Assembly (NCBI RefSeq): GCF_014119005.1
Contig: NZ_JACGYX010000002.1
Location: forward strand, 186,001-250,000
Reading direction: 5' to 3'
Length of the DNA: 64,000 bases
From: Psychrobacter sp. GP33
GTDB lineage: Bacteria; Pseudomonadota; Gammaproteobacteria; Pseudomonadales; Moraxellaceae
Every line of letters starts with the position of its first letter. The stretch's first letter is position 1. Of this stretch, positions 9,290 to 19,785 are shown piece after piece. Below the pieces are notes generated by a model. The model saw only the letters and a list, made by a program, of their open reading frames with translations, was not told the origin of the DNA and made no database searches. Both the position numbers and the translations under genes were made by a program.

Positions 9290-10582
9290 TTATTTACGCT
9301 CTTCAACTTTAACAAAATCACGACGCGTTTCACCGGTATATAACTGGCGTGGGCGACCGATTTTGAATGGCTCGCTGTGCATCTCAAGCCAATGGCTGAT
9401 CCAGCCAGAAGTACGGGCTAGCGAGAAAATCACGGTAAACATTGACGTTGGGATACCGATGGCTTTTAAGATAATGCCAGAGTAAAAATCAACGTTTGGA
9501 TACAGGTTACGCTCGATGAAGAACGGGTCTTCTAAAGCGATTTTTTCCAGCTCCATTGCAAGCTCAAGCTTAGGATCGTTGATACCAAGTGCTTGTAATA
9601 CTTCATCACACGTCTCTTTGAGCACTTGTGCGCGTGGATCAAAGTTTTTATAAACACGGTGACCAAAGCCCATAAGTTTTACTTCACGGCTCTTCACTTT
9701 TTCCATAAATGCAGGCACGTTTTCAACCGTACCGATTTCATCTAACATCTCAAGAACAGCTTCGTTCGCGCCACCATGTGATGGACCCCATAGCGCAGCA
9801 ATACCCGCTGCGATACAAGCGTAAGGGTTTGCGCCCGTAGAACCAGCCAAACGTACTGTAGACGTTGAGGCATTTTGTTCATGATCCGCATGCAACGTGA
9901 AGATTTTGTCTAGCGCTTTAGCGATGATTGGGTTCACTTGAAAATTAACATCAGCAGGCGTAGCAAACATCATATACACGAAGTTTTCCGCATAAGTGAA
10001 GTCATTACGTGGGTACATGAACGGTTCACCCTGTGAGTATTTATAACTCATCGCGGCAAGTGTTGGCATTTTAGCAATGAGGCGAATCGCAGTGATTTCG
10101 CGATGGCGCTCATCGTTGACGTCAAAGCCTTCATGGTAGAACGCTGATAGAGCACCAACTACACCAACCATAATTGCCATCGGATGCGCGTCACGGCGGA
10201 AGCCTTCAAAGAATTTACGCAATTGATCGTGTACTGCAGTATGGCTATGGATTTTTTTATAAAACTCTATTTTCTGCTCAGCGTTTGGCAGTTCGCCATT
10301 AATCAATGCGTAAGCTACTTCTAAATATTCAGCGTTATTTGCCAACTGATCAATAGGGTAGCCACGATATAATAGCTCGCCTTTACCACCATCGATAAAA
10401 GTAATTTTTGACTCAACAGGAGCCGTTACCATAAAACCTGGATCATAAGTCCAGTAGCCCGCTTTTTGAAAAGCAGCGACATCGATAACTGACGGTCCTA
10501 AAGTACCTTCAGTAATAGGAAGTTGGTAATCCTTACCATCTACTGTTAGCGTGGCATTATTCTCAGCTACATTCTCAGCCAT
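9290..10582 (-). CDS. gltA: Citrate synthase
   Basis: Condenses oxaloacetate and acetyl-CoA to citrate, the entry step of the TCA cycle. Type II proteobacterial enzyme of 430 aa with conserved catalytic regions [19 protein letters not shown] and [13 protein letters not shown]. The frame is open further upstream to 10660, but the start at 10582 (MAENVAEN) is chosen because GAGAGGAAATT sits just before it and matches the family N-terminus. Divergent from sdhCDAB across a 1.2-kb gap, as in Acinetobacter and Pseudomonas, but with an unusually long spacer. Confidence 0.96.
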   Translation of the reverse strand: MAENVAENNATLTVDGKDYQLPITEGTLGPSVIDVAAFQKAGYWTYDPGFMVTAPVESKITFIDGGKGELLYRGYPIDQLANNAEYLEVAYALINGELPNAEQKIEFYKKIHSHTAVHDQLRKFFEGFRRDAHPMAIMVGVVGALSAFYHEGFDVNDERHREITAIRLIAKMPTLAAMSYKYSQGEPFMYPRNDFTYAENFVYMMFATPADVNFQVNPIIAKALDKIFTLHADHEQNASTSTVRLAGSTGANPYACIAAGIAALWGPSHGGANEAVLEMLDEIGTVENVPAFMEKVKSREVKLMGFGHRVYKNFDPRAQVLKETCDEVLQALGINDPKLELAMELEKIALEDPFFIERNLYPNVDFYSGIILKAIGIPTSMFTVIFSLARTSGWISHWLEMHSEPFKIGRPRQLYTGETRRDFVKVEERK

Positions 10583-11827
10583 AATTTCCTCTCCATTGGT
10601 TTTTAGAGTAAAGATGCTATCGACGTATAATGTCGAGTACGACCAGTCAAAAGCGATCATCGCCTACTGTCTGATCTAACAATCTAGTTATATTAACAGT
10701 AAAGCTGCAACATTTGAAAAGAGTTTTAGTACGCCAGCGCCCAATTTACATGCTTTTGAGACGGTTACTGCCTGTAATTTTTGTATCAAAATATGTCTGC
10801 TTGGTAATTTTGCACGGTTCTTAAGCGTTTTGCGCCATAATCAATCAGATGTTATAGTGATAATAAACGTATCTTTTTAATAACATATTAACAACAATTT
10901 CTATAAGAATTTTGGTAGTGATAGACAGCGTATGGATGAGCGTAGACCTATTTTATTCGTTTAAGCCATGAAAGTAGTAAATCGTTTATGAAAATTATGA
11001 ACAGACTGATGATCTTCTTAAACAGTAGAGCACGTCACAATTATTTATGGGATAAATTTGTATTTAATGGTCCGCCCTTTTATAATTAACATGATTTAAA
11101 ACAAATCGTTTTATACAAAGCTAATATGATGGTATATCAAATCTTCTCATAACTTATCGTTTAGTTTAGCCGATTTCTTAAACGCTTTTTAAAACAGTAT
11201 TTTTATATTAAGATTTTGAGATTAGAAATTTGTCAATACAGTCTTAATTTTTTTATATAAGGCTTTTTTGTATAGAGCTATGTTGTAGCAATTAGTTTTG
11301 ATGGTAAATGGCGTGCAAATTGATAATGATGACAGGTATCAACGACAATGAAGTGAAGTAGTATCCATTAGCTAATAAATAGGATATATCGACGTTTACA
11401 AAACAGAGGTTTTTATGTTTTGTTACGATTGACTAAACATTTTACTGACTCAGCAAACTTTTGTGTCTTGAATGTTTCTATTATATGTTCTATTTTAAAA
11501 GTAGTCGTCATGTAGTTTTCCTTAATAAAAGATGGCTAAGAAAAGTTATTTTTTTTATGTTAAGGCGCTTGGGAATGATGATATGCTCATATTAAGTGGG
11601 TGGATGTGCTTTATATATGTTTTGTTCCTGTTATATGGTATATGAGCGGCATTTCCCTATGTTATATGTCACTATCATGATTTATTTACACGCTATTAAC
11701 TTTACATTAACAAGGTCAGCTAGCTAGCTATCCCTTAACTTATTCGTCTCGTGCAGTGCTACATACTTTTAGGGTGCATATAGCCCGCTGGTGTCTCTAG
11801 TTACTGCAAAAGTATAACCGCAAAAGG
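10583..11827. other. Long AT-rich intergenic region between gltA and sdhC
   Basis: A 1.25-kb stretch without a convincing gene. Short frames exist (for example a 33-codon frame at 10988) but lack ribosome sites and family resemblance. Apart from the candidate gltA promoter, I see only weak inverted repeats (ATGTTAT / ATAACAT near 10850-10890; CGTTTA / TAAACG near 11158-11186) and no repeat element. It presumably holds the divergent promoters of gltA and the sdh operon, with a long leader for sdhC. Confidence 0.6.
10624..10650 (-). promoter_or_regulatory. Candidate sigma-70 promoter of gltA
   Basis: On the minus strand, TTGACT (-35, 10650-10645) is separated by 15 bases from TATACG (-10, 10629-10624), about 40 bases upstream of the chosen gltA start. 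The spacer is shorter than the 17-base optimum, so the call is tentative. Confidence 0.35.
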
Positions 11828-12214
11828 ATGCCCGCTGTGAAAAGCAACCGACCCATAAATCTGCCACTGAGCCAAGTGATTAGCGTTAATCGATCACCCA
11901 TTGCGATTGCTTCAATTCTGCATCGAATCTCCGGCATTATCTTATTCTTACTTATTCCAGTTATGTTATGGATACTGCAAAACTCTTTGGCGTCGCCTGA
12001 GAGCTTTGAGACGGTGTTCGATAACGTGCTCGTACGCTTTTTGGCGTGGATATTTGTCGCGGCCATTGCTTATCACTTTGTGATGGGTATGAAGCATTTA
12101 TTTGCTGATATGGGCACGAACGAAGAATTTAAGTCTGCAAGTACGGCGTCTATCGTCAGCTTCGTGATTGCCGCCATTCTAATTGCCGCGTCATTTGTAT
12201 GGGTGATGTTCTAA
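11828..12214 (+). CDS. sdhC: Succinate dehydrogenase cytochrome b556 subunit
   Basis: Membrane anchor subunit of complex II, binding haem b and ubiquinone. The 128-aa protein has three hydrophobic helices (about 33-55, 72-92, 105-127) and the family signature SPIAIASILHRISGI near 23-37, whose His is conserved; HFVMGMKHL carries the likely haem ligand. Two in-frame starts compete: ATG 11828 (MPAVKSN) and GTG 11837. AAAAGGA touches the ATG but is eight bases from the GTG, so GTG may be the real start. Its stop overlaps the sdhD start by one base. Confidence 0.93.
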   Translation: MPAVKSNRPINLPLSQVISVNRSPIAIASILHRISGIILFLLIPVMLWILQNSLASPESFETVFDNVLVRFLAWIFVAAIAYHFVMGMKHLFADMGTNEEFKSASTASIVSFVIAAILIAASFVWVMF

Positions 12215-12621
12215 TGAATAAACATGATTCAAGTATTAAAAGCGCCACTGGTCTGACAAGTTCAGGTAGCCGCGATTGGATTGTTCAGCGTATCAGTGCC
12301 GTTGTTTTAGCAGTTTATAGTGTGGTGCTGCTGGGATTCTTTCTAACCCACGGTGATGTGGACTTTTATGAATGGTCAGGGTTTATGACCAGTCTGCCCA
12401 TGCGCCTATTTAGCTTGATTGCGGTACTTGCGCTTGCAGGGCACGCTTGGGTTGGGATGTGGACAGTATTTACGGATTACATCACGACGGGTAAGTTGGG
12501 TCCTAGTGCCTCAGGTCTACGTTTGGTATTACAGTCTTTAATGATTATCGCTATTTTAGTTTTCTTATTTTGGGGCATCATGATTTTTTGGGGTAGTGGC
12601 TTCGGTGTCGTTGCCGTTTAA
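12214..12621 (+). CDS. sdhD: Succinate dehydrogenase hydrophobic membrane anchor subunit
   Basis: Second membrane anchor of complex II. From the ATG at 12214 it is 135 aa with a polar N-terminus, the signature GSRDWIVQRISAVVL, and three membrane helices; GHAWVGMWTVFTDY holds the conserved His. An upstream ATG at 12199 is in frame, but the TAATG overlap with the sdhC stop is the usual coupled arrangement, so 12214 is chosen. A 269-base spacer before sdhA is long for an sdh operon. Confidence 0.92.
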   Translation: MNKHDSSIKSATGLTSSGSRDWIVQRISAVVLAVYSVVLLGFFLTHGDVDFYEWSGFMTSLPMRLFSLIAVLALAGHAWVGMWTVFTDYITTGKLGPSASGLRLVLQSLMIIAILVFLFWGIMIFWGSGFGVVAV

Positions 12622-12890
12622 CTTTTAAATCTTATTGACTCATTGAATAAAACAACTAAATGTATGTACGGTAGCGTCAGCTTTAATGCGACCGTCTTTC
12701 TTTAGAAGGAATGGGTCAATAGCCATATTAAAGTCATCAAGTCGGATTAAGTGGACAATGCCCGTATTAATGGCACACTTTATGACGATGATTATGCACA
12801 TTGATATGCACATTTTAGTAAGTGGTTAAAGGGGTTCACACCGCCTTTGTCTTTACTTCACAAGCATTAACAGGCATTAGGAAAACTACA

Positions 12891-14741
12891 ATGGCAACAA
12901 GACAAGACAATACAATCAGTAATATCAAAACCCTTAACTATGATGCGGTCATCGTTGGTGGTGGCGGCTCAGGGATGCGGGCATCATTGCACTTAGCTCA
13001 ATCAGGCATGAAGGTCGCAGTACTAACCAAGGTGTTTCCAACACGTTCACATACTGTGGCGGCGCAAGGTGGTATTGGTGCCAGTCTCGGTAATATGAGC
13101 AATGATAACTGGCACTTTCACTTTTATGACACCGTTAAAGGGTCAGATTGGTTAGGTGACCAAGATGCTATTGAGTTCATGTGCCGTGAAGCGCCAAAAG
13201 TGGTATATGAGCTTGAACACATGGGCATGCCGTTTGACCGCAACGAAGATGGCACAATTTATCAGCGTCCGTTTGGGGGTCATACCTCAAACTATGGCGA
13301 AAAAGCGGTTCAACGTGCCTGTGCTGCGGCTGACCGTACAGGTCATGCGCTACTACATACGTTATATCAAAAAAACCTTGAGCAAGGAACTGAGTTCTTT
13401 ATCGAGTGGATTGCGCTTGATTTAATTAAAGACGAAGAGGGTAACATCAATGGCGTGATTGCGCTGGAGCAAGAAACTGGCACAGTGGCAGTATTCCAAT
13501 CCCCGGTTACAGTACTGGCAACGGGCGGCGCAGGTCGCATCTTTGCTGCATCAACCAATGCTTATATCAATACGGGTGATGGTATTGGCATGGCAGTTCG
13601 TGCAGGTATTCCATTACAAGATATGGAGTTTTGGCAATTCCACCCAACCGGCGTTCACGGCGCTGGCGTGCTATTGACCGAAGGTTGCCGCGGTGAAGGC
13701 GCAATCTTACGCAATAAAGATGGCGAAGCCTTTATGGAGCGTTATGCGCCAACCGTAAAAGACTTAGCCCCGCGTGATTTGGTTTCTCGTTCTATGGATC
13801 AAGAAATCAAAGAAGGTCGTGGCTGTGGTCCGAATGCTGACCATATCGTGATGGATATGACACATTTGGGTGTTGAAACCATCATGAAGCGCTTGCCATC
13901 GGTATTTGAGATTGGTAAAAACTTCGCAAACGTTGATATCACCAAAGAGCCAATCCCTGTTATCCCAACCATTCACTATATGATGGGCGGTATACCGACT
14001 ACCATTCATGGTCAAGTTATCACCCCTGACCTAGAAGCTGGTGCAGATGAAGACGGCTTATATCAAAAAGGCAATGTGGTTAAAGGTCTTTACGCGATTG
14101 GTGAATGCGCTTGCGTCAGTGTCCACGGTGCCAACCGTTTGGGTACCAACTCATTACTCGACTTAGTCGTCTTTGGTCGTGCAGCTGGTAAACATATCGT
14201 CGATGAATTCCATCAAACAGATCACAACTACAAGCCATTAGATACCCATGTTCTTGACTATACTGTTAAGCGTTTAGACAAGTTGCAGCAGTCAACTTCA
14301 GGATACAATGCACAAGAAGTAGCAGATGAAATTCGTGCCATCATGCAAACACATGCCAGCGTATTCCGTACCCAAGCCATGATGGATGAAGGCGTCAGAC
14401 AAATTCTAGCGCTAGAAGACAAGATTGATCAGATTCATCTTGCTGATAAATCACAAGTATTCAATACCGCGCGTATTGAAGCTTTTGAAGTGGCAAATTT
14501 ATATGAAGTAGCGAAAGCGACTATGGTATCAGCAGCACATCGTCATGAAAGTCGTGGCGCGCATAGTGTAGCGGACTATGACCGTCCTGAAGATGATGAC
14601 TACGCACCAAACGGTCGTAACGACCACGACTGGATGAAGCATACCTTATGGTATGCTGAAGGTAACAAAATCATCTATAAGCCAGTGCGCAAAATCCCAC
14701 TGACTGTAGATTATGTTGAACCAAAAGTCCGTGTCTACTAA
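12891..14741 (+). CDS. sdhA: Succinate dehydrogenase flavoprotein subunit
   Basis: Catalytic subunit oxidising succinate to fumarate. From ATG 12891 it is 616 aa. The FAD dinucleotide site is AVIVGGGGSGMRA at 19-31 and the covalent FAD His is H54 in TRSHTVAAQGG. Substrate-site sequences are present (FWQFHPTGVHGAGVL; RDLVSRSM; HGANRLGTNSLLDL). An in-frame extension to 12822 lacks a ribosome site, while AGGA lies nine bases before 12891. Normal length. A hairpin lies in the 195-base spacer before sdhB. Confidence 0.97.
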   Translation: MATRQDNTISNIKTLNYDAVIVGGGGSGMRASLHLAQSGMKVAVLTKVFPTRSHTVAAQGGIGASLGNMSNDNWHFHFYDTVKGSDWLGDQDAIEFMCREAPKVVYELEHMGMPFDRNEDGTIYQRPFGGHTSNYGEKAVQRACAAADRTGHALLHTLYQKNLEQGTEFFIEWIALDLIKDEEGNINGVIALEQETGTVAVFQSPVTVLATGGAGRIFAASTNAYINTGDGIGMAVRAGIPLQDMEFWQFHPTGVHGAGVLLTEGCRGEGAILRNKDGEAFMERYAPTVKDLAPRDLVSRSMDQEIKEGRGCGPNADHIVMDMTHLGVETIMKRLPSVFEIGKNFANVDITKEPIPVIPTIHYMMGGIPTTIHGQVITPDLEAGADEDGLYQKGNVVKGLYAIGECACVSVHGANRLGTNSLLDLVVFGRAAGKHIVDEFHQTDHNYKPLDTHVLDYTVKRLDKLQQSTSGYNAQEVADEIRAIMQTHASVFRTQAMMDEGVRQILALEDKIDQIHLADKSQVFNTARIEAFEVANLYEVAKATMVSAAHRHESRGAHSVADYDRPEDDDYAPNGRNDHDWMKHTLWYAEGNKIIYKPVRKIPLTVDYVEPKVRVY

Positions 14742-14854
14742 TTAGCCCAATTATTAGCAAAATAAGCAATCGTGTCCGTTATAGGCACGAATAGCTTAAA
14801 CGTTTTATCCCTTATTAATTTATTAAAAAGTTGACCGCCAGCGACAATGTTATA

Positions 14855-14884
14855 TCAGTACTAGAGCATGTGTTCTAGTGCTGA
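14855..14884 (+). repeat. Inverted repeat between sdhA and sdhB
   Basis: Eleven-base stem TCAGTACTAGA / TCTAGTGCTGA (one G-U pair), 8-base loop, no T-run. More likely an mRNA stability or processing structure than a terminator. Confidence 0.6.
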
Positions 14885-14936
14885 CATAAGACCTCTTTTG
14901 TCCGCCAGCCATCATCTTAAGTGTGGAGTTTAGCTT

Positions 14937-15647
14937 ATGAGCCGTGGTACTCGCACCATCGAAATCTACCGCTACGATCCGGATCAGGACGCAGCGCCAC
15001 GTATGCAAACCTATACGATTGAGCTACTTGACTCCGATCGTATGTTGCTTGACGTACTTTTACGTTTAAAATCTCAAGATGAAACCCTAACTTTCCGACG
15101 CTCATGCCGTGAAGGTATTTGCGGCTCGGATGGGATGAACATCAATGGTAAAAATGGTTTGGCGTGTTTGATTAACATGAACACCTTGCCAGAAAAAGTA
15201 ATCGTTCGTCCTCTACCAGGTTTACCAGTCGTTCGTGATTTGGTCGTCGACATGAACCAATTTTATGAACAGTATGAAAAAGTTCACCCGTTCTTAATTA
15301 ACGATCAGCCAGCGCCACCTACTGAGCGCTTGCAATCTCCTGAACAACGGGAAAAAATGGATGGTTTGTATGAGTGTATTCTATGTGCTTGCTGTTCAAC
15401 GAGCTGCCCATCGTTCTGGTGGAATCCAGATAAATTCTTAGGTCCAGCAGCATTATTAAACGCCAATCGCTTTGTTGTCGATAGCCGTGATACTGATACG
15501 CGCGCCCGTTTAGCGCGTCTGGACGACCCGTTTAGTTTATTCCGTTGCCGCGGTATCATGAATTGTGTGATGGTGTGTCCAAAAGGCTTGAATCCAACCA
15601 AAGCCATTGGTCATCTGCGTAATTTACTACTAGATCAAGCGGGCTAA
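14937..15647 (+). CDS. sdhB: Succinate dehydrogenase iron-sulfur subunit
   Basis: Electron-transfer subunit of complex II, 236 aa. The [2Fe-2S] cluster is bound by C57, C62, C65 and C77 (SCREGICGSDGMN...LACL). The [4Fe-4S] motif is CILCACC...CP at 147-158, and the remaining cluster cysteines are in CRGIMNCVMVCPKG. All cluster ligands are present. It closes the sdh operon, being followed after about 30 bases by a strong terminator. Confidence 0.97.
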   Translation: MSRGTRTIEIYRYDPDQDAAPRMQTYTIELLDSDRMLLDVLLRLKSQDETLTFRRSCREGICGSDGMNINGKNGLACLINMNTLPEKVIVRPLPGLPVVRDLVVDMNQFYEQYEKVHPFLINDQPAPPTERLQSPEQREKMDGLYECILCACCSTSCPSFWWNPDKFLGPAALLNANRFVVDSRDTDTRARLARLDDPFSLFRCRGIMNCVMVCPKGLNPTKAIGHLRNLLLDQAG

Positions 15648-15674
15648 TATAGCTGCTGACTGCCTAATTGCTAT

Positions 15675-15711
15675 AAAAAAACACCGCCCATATATGAGCG
15701 GTGTTTTTTTA
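15675..15711 (+). terminator. Intrinsic terminator after sdhB
   Basis: Stem ACACCGC / GCGGTGT, extended by outer A-T pairs, loop of ten bases, then a run of seven T. It implies that sucA has its own promoter. Confidence 0.85.
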
Positions 15712-16724
15712 TGCTTATCGTAATATAATAAGCTGCCAATTGTTAACTGTCTTTCATACAGAGCTGCTCAGGTCACAGAGACATCTCTCGATGTAATGCT
15801 AAGGCAATATCACGTTGATACCATGTAAAAAATTACCCTAAATTTACCATCTATCCGTATAGTGGCATTGTTTATCAATAATTACTTAGTAATCTTTATT
15901 GGCTTGCTAAAGATGCCATTAAGAGTATTAAAACAGAGTTTCTCATAAGGATTTTTACTAAAAGATTTGTTTAAGCTGGTACGCTAGGCAAGATTTTGCT
16001 AAAAAAATAGCAATATCTTAAAACTTGGGATAAAAATATGCTTATAAAGGTGTTATTATAGCAACGTTAAAATTTATCTATGGTTAGCAATAACCAAATT
16101 TTACCTCGATTAAACGACATCTGGATAACACAGCTATAAGCAGCCTGATGATAATGGGTATTTATTACATAAATACCTAGTATTGAACAAACAAACTATG
16201 GCTTGTGGTTTATACGTGTTACCCTAGATAGCAATGTATGTTTGGCAAAAAACAGCGTTTATCAGTCAAGGAAAGACTTTTGCAGCAGGAAATAGCTGAG
16301 TAATTAGCTAGCTGAATGATATATCTATTAATACAGCCTTTTAAAGGTTGAGGTTATTGCCTTACAAGGTACGTTAATCATAAATAGACTATGGCTGATG
16401 TCAGTATATATGAGTTAATTTTGTGGAACGAGGCAAGAAACAAGACCGAACGTTCACAAATAATTAACACTGTCAGTAGTGATGGTGCCACCTAGTCTAT
16501 ATTCATTCGATGTATCTATGGTAGCAACTTGCAGAACTTTGTAAGCTCAAGCATTATCAACGTTGAGTTTATAGAACACTGGCAGTCAGTAATAACCTCT
16601 CAGCAATCGCATTCCTTGCAAATAGTATCCTATGGTATACGCCACTGTATAGCGCCCTGCATATAACGGATTACACAACAATAAGCACGATTCCATTCAT
16701 TTATCTATCAAATAGACGATTATT
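15712..16724. other. Long AT-rich intergenic region between sdhB and sucA
   Basis: About 1 kb with no plausible gene on either strand, no repeat family and no recognised RNA. It should contain the sucA promoter and a long 5' leader. I could not identify a convincing -35/-10 pair or a known riboswitch. Confidence 0.55.
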
Positions 16725-19589
16725 ATGAATAGTATAACTAAACAAGCAGTTAATGTAGATCATACAGAACTCGCTGCCGACAATGCCCATTATATCGAAT
16801 CCCTCTACGAGCAGTTTTTAAGCGACCCTGATAGCGTCGATGCGGATTGGCAGGATTATTTTAAACAATACCAATCGCCAAATGACGCGCCGCATAATGC
16901 CATTCAAGACCAGTTCTTACTGCTTGCGCGCAATCAAACTGCGAATAAGGTACCAACTGGCACTACTAGCACGTCTGGTAGTACGGCAAACTGTGCTGAC
17001 CCTAAACAGATGGGCGTTCAACAGCTTATTTCTGCTTATCGTCGCCGTGGTCATCGCCGCGCTCAGCTTGATCCGTTACAGCTACATCCGCGCGCTGCGG
17101 TTGAAGATTTAACGTTAGCGTATCATGGCTTATCAGACGCTGATCTTGATACCGTATATTCTACGGGCGATTTGAGCATCGGTAAGTCTGAAGCACCATT
17201 ACGCGAAATTATTGAAATCATGGAGCGTGTTTATTGCCGTCATATCGGTATTGAATATATGCACGTGACCACCAGCACTGAAAAGCGTTGGATGGAAAAA
17301 TATTTAGAAACCAATCACGGTCATATCGAATTCGATAAAGACAAGCGTTTGTCTATTCTTGAGCGTTTGACGGCAGCTGAAGGGCTTGAAAAGTATCTAG
17401 CTCGTAAATATACCGGTGTGAAGCGTTTTGGCTTGGAAGGCGGCGAAAGCTTTATTCCTGCTATCAATGAAATCATCCAACGTGCTGGCGGTTATGGCAC
17501 CAAGGAAGTAGTCATTGGTATGGCACACCGTGGACGCTTAAACTTATTGGTTAACGTTCTAGGCAAGAACCCAGCTGATTTGTTTGATGAGTTTGATGGT
17601 AAAGTACAGCCAGAAAAAGGCTCAGGCGACGTTAAATATCATAACGGTTTTTCTTCTAACGTTATGACTCCAGGCGGCGAGACGCATTTAGCCCTTGGTT
17701 TTAATCCATCGCATCTTGAGATCGTTTCTCCTGTGATTCAAGGTTCAGTTCGCGCGCGCCAAGTACGTCGTAACGATACTACTGGTAATCTGGTTTTACC
17801 TATTGTTATCCATGGTGATGCTGCTTTTGCCGGTCAAGGCGTGGTGCAAGAGACTTTCCAGATGTCACAAACTCGTGCTTATACCACTGGTGGCACTGTA
17901 CGTATCGTTATTAATAACCAAGTTGGTTTTACCACCAGCCGTCAAGAAGATGCGCGCTCTACTGAATATTGTACCGATGTGGCAAAAATGGTTCATGCGC
18001 CAATTCTGCACGTTAACGGTGATGATCCTGAGTCCGTTATATTTGCGGCTCAGCTTGCGCTTGATTACCGCCATGAATTTGGTAAAGACATCATTATTGA
18101 CTTGTTTTGCTATCGACGTAACGGTCATAACGAAGCGGACGAGCCGTCTGCAACTCAGCCACTCATGTATGCAGTCATCAAAAAATTACCAACGACCCGC
18201 ACTATTTATGCCCAAAAGCTAATTGCTGAAGGCGTGCTGACTGCTGAAGAAGAAACCAAATACGAAGATGAGTATCGTGAATCATTAGATCGTGGCGAAT
18301 ATGTAGCGAACTCTCTGGTTCTTGAGCCTTCTTCAGACTTATTTGTAGATTGGTCGCCATACTTAAATCATGATTTGCAAGACGACTGGGATACCAGTGT
18401 CGATATTGAAAAACTAAAAGCCTATGGTCGCCGTATGGCTGAGATGCCAGAAGGCTACAAGTTACAGCGTCAGGTACAAAAAGTCGTTGAACAGCGTCTA
18501 GCTATGCAAACAGGCGAAGAGCCATTAAACTGGGGTGCGGCTGAAACGTTAGCGTATGCCACTTTAGTTGATAACGATGACCTGATGGTTCGTATCACCG
18601 GTGAAGACGTTGGTCGTGGTACTTTCTCGCATCGTCATAGCGAGCTGTTCAATATGGAAGATGGAAGCATGTATGTGCCGCTTGCCCATATTAGCGAAGA
18701 CCAAGCCCGCTTTGCCACTTATAACTCATTGTTATCAGAAGAAGCGGTATTAGCCTTTGAATACGGTTATGCAACCACTGTTCCTAATGCGTTAATCATT
18801 TGGGAAGCGCAGTTTGGTGACTTTGTTAACGGTGCTCAAGTAGTTATCGACCAGTTTATCGCTAGTGGCGAGACCAAATGGCAGCGCGTTTGCGGCTTGA
18901 CCATGTTGTTACCACACGGCTTTGAAGGTCAAGGTCCTGAGCATTCATCTGCTCGCCTTGAGCGCTTCTTACAGTTGTGTGCTGAAGACAATATGCAAGT
19001 TATCACGCCAACGACTCCAGCCCAGATATATCATGCGTTACGTCGCCAAGGCGTTCGCCCGATTCGTAAGCCTTTGATTGTTATGTCGCCAAAGAGCTTG
19101 CTGCGTCATAAGCTGGCAACGTCTCAACTAGAAGAATTGGCAACTGGCAAGTTTGAAACAGTCTTATCAGATGTCGATAATGTCAATCCAGAACAAATCA
19201 CACGTCTCGTCTTGTGTGGTGGTAAGGTTTATTATGACTTGCTTGAACAGCGCCGCGCTTTAGGTCTTGACCATGTCGCGATCGCTCGTATCGAGCAGTT
19301 GTATCCACTACCAGAAGAGCGCTTAGTAGCTGAAATTGAAAAATACAGCAACTTAGCTGAGATTGTATGGACACAAGAAGAGCCGCTCAATCAAGGTGCT
19401 TGGTATTACTTAGCGCCTGAGATGTACCGTATCGTTGTGCCACATCCAACTAAAGCTCGTATTCTTGATCCGGTTGCGCGTCCTGCTAGTGCAGCACCAG
19501 CTACAGGTTCTGCTAAAATACATTTACAGCAGCAGCAAGCATTGGTTGCTGGTGGTCTTGGCATTAGCGTCGATGAGTTGGCTAAATAA
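16725..19589 (+). CDS. sucA: 2-oxoglutarate dehydrogenase E1 component
   Basis: Thiamine-diphosphate-dependent decarboxylase that converts 2-oxoglutarate and transfers succinyl to E2. The 954-aa protein has the OdhA N-terminal motif NAHYIESLYEQFLSDPDSVD and active-site regions GMAHRGRLNLLVNVLGK, HGDAAFAGQGVVQE, INNQVGFTTS, CYRRNGHNEADEP, and the C-terminal SEEAVLAFEYGY and LPHGFEGQGPEHSSARLER. A Ser/Thr/Gly linker lies near residues 80-90. First gene of the sucAB-lpd-sucCD series. Confidence 0.98.
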   Translation: MNSITKQAVNVDHTELAADNAHYIESLYEQFLSDPDSVDADWQDYFKQYQSPNDAPHNAIQDQFLLLARNQTANKVPTGTTSTSGSTANCADPKQMGVQQLISAYRRRGHRRAQLDPLQLHPRAAVEDLTLAYHGLSDADLDTVYSTGDLSIGKSEAPLREIIEIMERVYCRHIGIEYMHVTTSTEKRWMEKYLETNHGHIEFDKDKRLSILERLTAAEGLEKYLARKYTGVKRFGLEGGESFIPAINEIIQRAGGYGTKEVVIGMAHRGRLNLLVNVLGKNPADLFDEFDGKVQPEKGSGDVKYHNGFSSNVMTPGGETHLALGFNPSHLEIVSPVIQGSVRARQVRRNDTTGNLVLPIVIHGDAAFAGQGVVQETFQMSQTRAYTTGGTVRIVINNQVGFTTSRQEDARSTEYCTDVAKMVHAPILHVNGDDPESVIFAAQLALDYRHEFGKDIIIDLFCYRRNGHNEADEPSATQPLMYAVIKKLPTTRTIYAQKLIAEGVLTAEEETKYEDEYRESLDRGEYVANSLVLEPSSDLFVDWSPYLNHDLQDDWDTSVDIEKLKAYGRRMAEMPEGYKLQRQVQKVVEQRLAMQTGEEPLNWGAAETLAYATLVDNDDLMVRITGEDVGRGTFSHRHSELFNMEDGSMYVPLAHISEDQARFATYNSLLSEEAVLAFEYGYATTVPNALIIWEAQFGDFVNGAQVVIDQFIASGETKWQRVCGLTMLLPHGFEGQGPEHSSARLERFLQLCAEDNMQVITPTTPAQIYHALRRQGVRPIRKPLIVMSPKSLLRHKLATSQLEELATGKFETVLSDVDNVNPEQITRLVLCGGKVYYDLLEQRRALGLDHVAIARIEQLYPLPEERLVAEIEKYSNLAEIVWTQEEPLNQGAWYYLAPEMYRIVVPHPTKARILDPVARPASAAPATGSAKIHLQQQQALVAGGLGISVDELAK

Positions 19590-19684
19590 CTTATTCCAGC
19601 TATGACAATTTCAGCAAGAATTTTAAAGCGTTAAATAACATTTTATCAATCAGGCGATGGCAGCCAGTATCTATTAGACTATTT

Positions 19685-19718
19685 ATCCATAGTTTTTACC
19701 TATAGCATTACTATGGAT
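19685..19718 (+). repeat. Inverted repeat between sucA and sucB
   Basis: Perfect nine-base stem ATCCATAGT / ACTATGGAT with a 16-base loop and no T-run, in the 196-base spacer. Confidence 0.5.
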
Positions 19719-19785
19719 GATAGATACGGGTTGTTCATCACGACTTCATAATAAATAGTAATATCTACATCTAAGGAGTATATCG

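Noticed and set aside
10988..11089. 33-codon frame in the gltA-sdhC gap
   Set aside because: No ribosome site, no recognisable protein character; AT-rich random frame likely.
11797..12066. 89-codon minus-strand frame over sdhC
   Set aside because: Antisense to sdhC; no support.
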